6,123 nucleotides of DNA from Thermoproteota archaeon. GTDB lineage: Archaea; Korarchaeota; Korarchaeia; B14-G2. A model generated the notes under the pieces. The model was not told where the DNA came from, ran no database searches, and was given only the letters and a program-made list of their open reading frames with translations. This document shows positions 5,114-6,123 of the stretch, one piece after another. The DNA lies in NCBI GenBank assembly GCA_003661385.1, contig QMWA01000107.1:1-6123 (forward strand). Direction: 5' to 3'. The translations under genes and the position numbers were made by a program. How positions within the stretch are numbered: position 1 is the first letter of the stretch; every line of letters begins with the position of its first letter.

Positions 5114-5345
5114 GTATGATGTGAGCTTAACTTATCTTATTCAAGCTCATTGGGATAGGGTCTAGGGTTGTTAGAGGGTTATGTTGGCTTCTTGATAGTA
5201 TGGGAGCTGTTGTCTCTTATATCTGAGCCTACAAGTACTTGGTGTAGGGCTTGCTTCGCAGCTGGTGTCTAATGGGTTTTAGTGAGGCTGTGGCTTATGC
5301 TAGGATGCTAGGTATGCTGCTAGAGCCTGTAGATTTATTAGGGAG
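5114..5345 (+). pseudogene. Heavily decayed second vapC (PIN-domain) gene
   Basis: Pieces of a PIN protein appear in order but in different frames: YDVSLTYL (catalytic Asp region, from 5115), LFKLIGIGSRVVRGLCWLLD (to about 5197), SEP (5222-5230), LGVGLASQLVSNGF (5238-5279) and SEAVAYARMLGMLLEPVDLL (5281-5340). Each aligns in sequence with the upstream VapC (DVSVFIDRLF, LFKLVDEGD, FEP, FGIELASQL, then the following helix). At DNA level 5219-5265 matches 1640-1685 at 38 of 46 aligned positions with one gap. At least three frame breaks and loss of the GIEL glutamate (now Gly) mean it is inactive. The part encoding the third and fourth acidic residues is not recognisable. Its 3' end overlaps the tail of the protease gene on the other strand. 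Confidence 0.6.
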
Positions 5346-5923
5346 TGGGCTACTATGCTCGGGGCTATGGTATCCCACTTGAGCACAGAGTAGCCTAATG
5401 CTAGTGCTATGAGGAGCATTGTTGGAAGCATTGGCGTAGGAACAGCCTTGAAGTGTAGTAGGGTGAAGGCTAGTGAGGAGGCTGCTAGAGCCTTGTAGTC
5501 GCCGTACTGCCTCAGCCCGGCTAGGATGGCACCCCTGAACACAAGCTCCTCAGCTACTGGGGCTAAAGCCAGGAGGACTGGTATAGCTAGGGGAAGTGAG
5601 GCTCCAGCTACAGGAGGATTATACTCTACTTTACATATGCGTGTCGTGATGAGGCCTCCAGCTAACTGAAGCCCAGTGCAGGCGATGAAGAGTAAAGCTC
5701 CCCTCTTTAAGGTAGATTTGGGTTTAAGCAGCTTTCTGAGTTCTCCTCTCCTCAGTGCTGGCAGCAAGCAGAGGACTGCAGCTACATCCCCAACTCCACC
5801 TGAGACTACAGCTAGGTTCCCGCTGCTTAGCTTCCCTGAAGCCAGGTGGTAAACTGTGGAGGATGCTAAAGCTAGAGCCACAAGGCTTAGAGCCCCAAGT
5901 GCAGCTAAGGCCAATCCTCTCAT
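5300..5923 (-). CDS. CPBP family intramembrane metalloprotease (CAAX protease / Abi type)
   Basis: This 207-residue, very hydrophobic protein carries the three motifs of the CPBP (ABI, PF02517) family in order: EELVFR (E125, E126, R130), FTLLH (F153, H157) and HSLIN (H193, N197). These residues form the metal/water-activating site in the membrane. Helices are visible near residues 5-28, 38-57, 74-94, 109-123, 145-160, 166-181 and 189-205. In eukaryotes Rce1 trims prenylated CAAX proteins; archaeal substrates are unknown, and some prokaryotic members are linked to bacteriocin or phage resistance. The ATG at 5923 is supported by a TATA box at leaderless distance. A/C-ending codons rise from 16 of the first 30 to 21 of the last 30. 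Only about eleven codons follow the HSLIN motif, and these overlap the decayed vapC. It is apparently monocistronic. Confidence 0.92.
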   Translation of the reverse strand: MRGLALAALGALSLVALALASSTVYHLASGKLSSGNLAVVSGGVGDVAAVLCLLPALRRGELRKLLKPKSTLKRGALLFIACTGLQLAGGLITTRICKVEYNPPVAGASLPLAIPVLLALAPVAEELVFRGAILAGLRQYGDYKALAASSLAFTLLHFKAVPTPMLPTMLLIALALGYSVLKWDTIAPSIVAHSLINLQALAAYLAS

Positions 5924-5943
5924 AGCCTCCCCAGGCTACCTCA

Positions 5944-5951
5944 CTTTAAAA
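5944..5951 (-). promoter_or_regulatory. TATA box of the CPBP protease gene
   Basis: On the minus strand TTTTAAAG occupies 5951-5944, centred about 25 bases before the ATG at 5923, implying a leaderless or nearly leaderless transcript. A GGGGAGG lies only a few bases before the ATG, too close to act as a normal ribosome-binding site. Confidence 0.6.
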
Positions 5952-6100
5952 GACTTGCATACAGAAAGCATCCTTCTCAGCCTTCACCCTTACCAGCTAG
6001 CTCTAGCATAGCTTAGTTAAGGGTAGTGGAGGCAGAGCTGACTGCATGCTGGGGTAGCTCATAAACTGGTTGCATGTTTGGTACTGCAGTTCTCAACTAT

Positions 6101-6109
6101 TTTTATATA
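6101..6109 (+). promoter_or_regulatory. TATA box for a gene beginning beyond the right edge
   Basis: TTTTATATA on the plus strand is a strong archaeal TATA sequence, and a start site would be expected near 6130, just outside the window. It points away from the protease gene, so the two promoters are divergent and about 150 bases apart. The rest of 5952-6100 shows no gene. Confidence 0.5.
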
Positions 6110-6123
6110 CCTTGATACTTGGA

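Overview
The window looks like a genomic segment from a thermophilic Thermoproteota (crenarchaeal) archaeon. Arginine is written almost only as AGG/AGA, isoleucine and leucine favour ATA and CTA, and GTG/TTG starts are plausible. Strong TATA boxes sit about 25-27 bases upstream of start codons, which is the leaderless-mRNA arrangement. The protein families (DUF362, VapBC, an AAA_14/DUF4143-type ATPase, a CPBP protease) are all common in that group. Genus cannot be fixed from the sequence.

Layout. Bases 1-120 are the last 39 codons of an integral membrane protein. A DUF362 protein follows on the same strand (182-973). A gene-free stretch (974-1352) ends in a clear TATA promoter for a small toxin-antitoxin-like operon: a 54-residue VapB-type gene (1353-1517) and a VapC PIN-domain gene (1525-1972) broken by one extra base. 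Between this and the next gene lie an imperfect inverted repeat and an operator-like dyad around a TATA box. They precede an intact AAA+ ATPase with a wHTH and a PD-(D/E)XK-like C-terminus (2224-3435).

Bases 3436-5300 hold no convincing intact gene. The stretch reads as a graveyard. It has two divergent, frameshifted coding remnants near 3440-3996, two adjacent strong stem-loops (3819-3880), a pyrimidine tract, an unidentified 93-codon ORF whose frame continues past stop codons, and a second, heavily decayed vapC (about 5114-5345). The second vapC still matches the first at the DNA level. Its tail overlaps the end of a minus-strand CPBP (CAAX-type) membrane protease gene (5300-5923), which has all three catalytic motifs and its own TATA box. 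A plus-strand TATA box at 6101-6109 suggests a gene starting just outside the window.

No gene-level cooperation is evident beyond the toxin-antitoxin pair. The native genes share a trait absent from vapBC: G/T-ending codons near their starts and A/C-ending codons near their ends. This marks vapBC as a likely newcomer. The items most worth a second look are the paired vapC wrecks, the dyad around the ATPase promoter, the tandem stem-loops, and the repeated pattern of +1 frame breaks lying directly at a stop codon.
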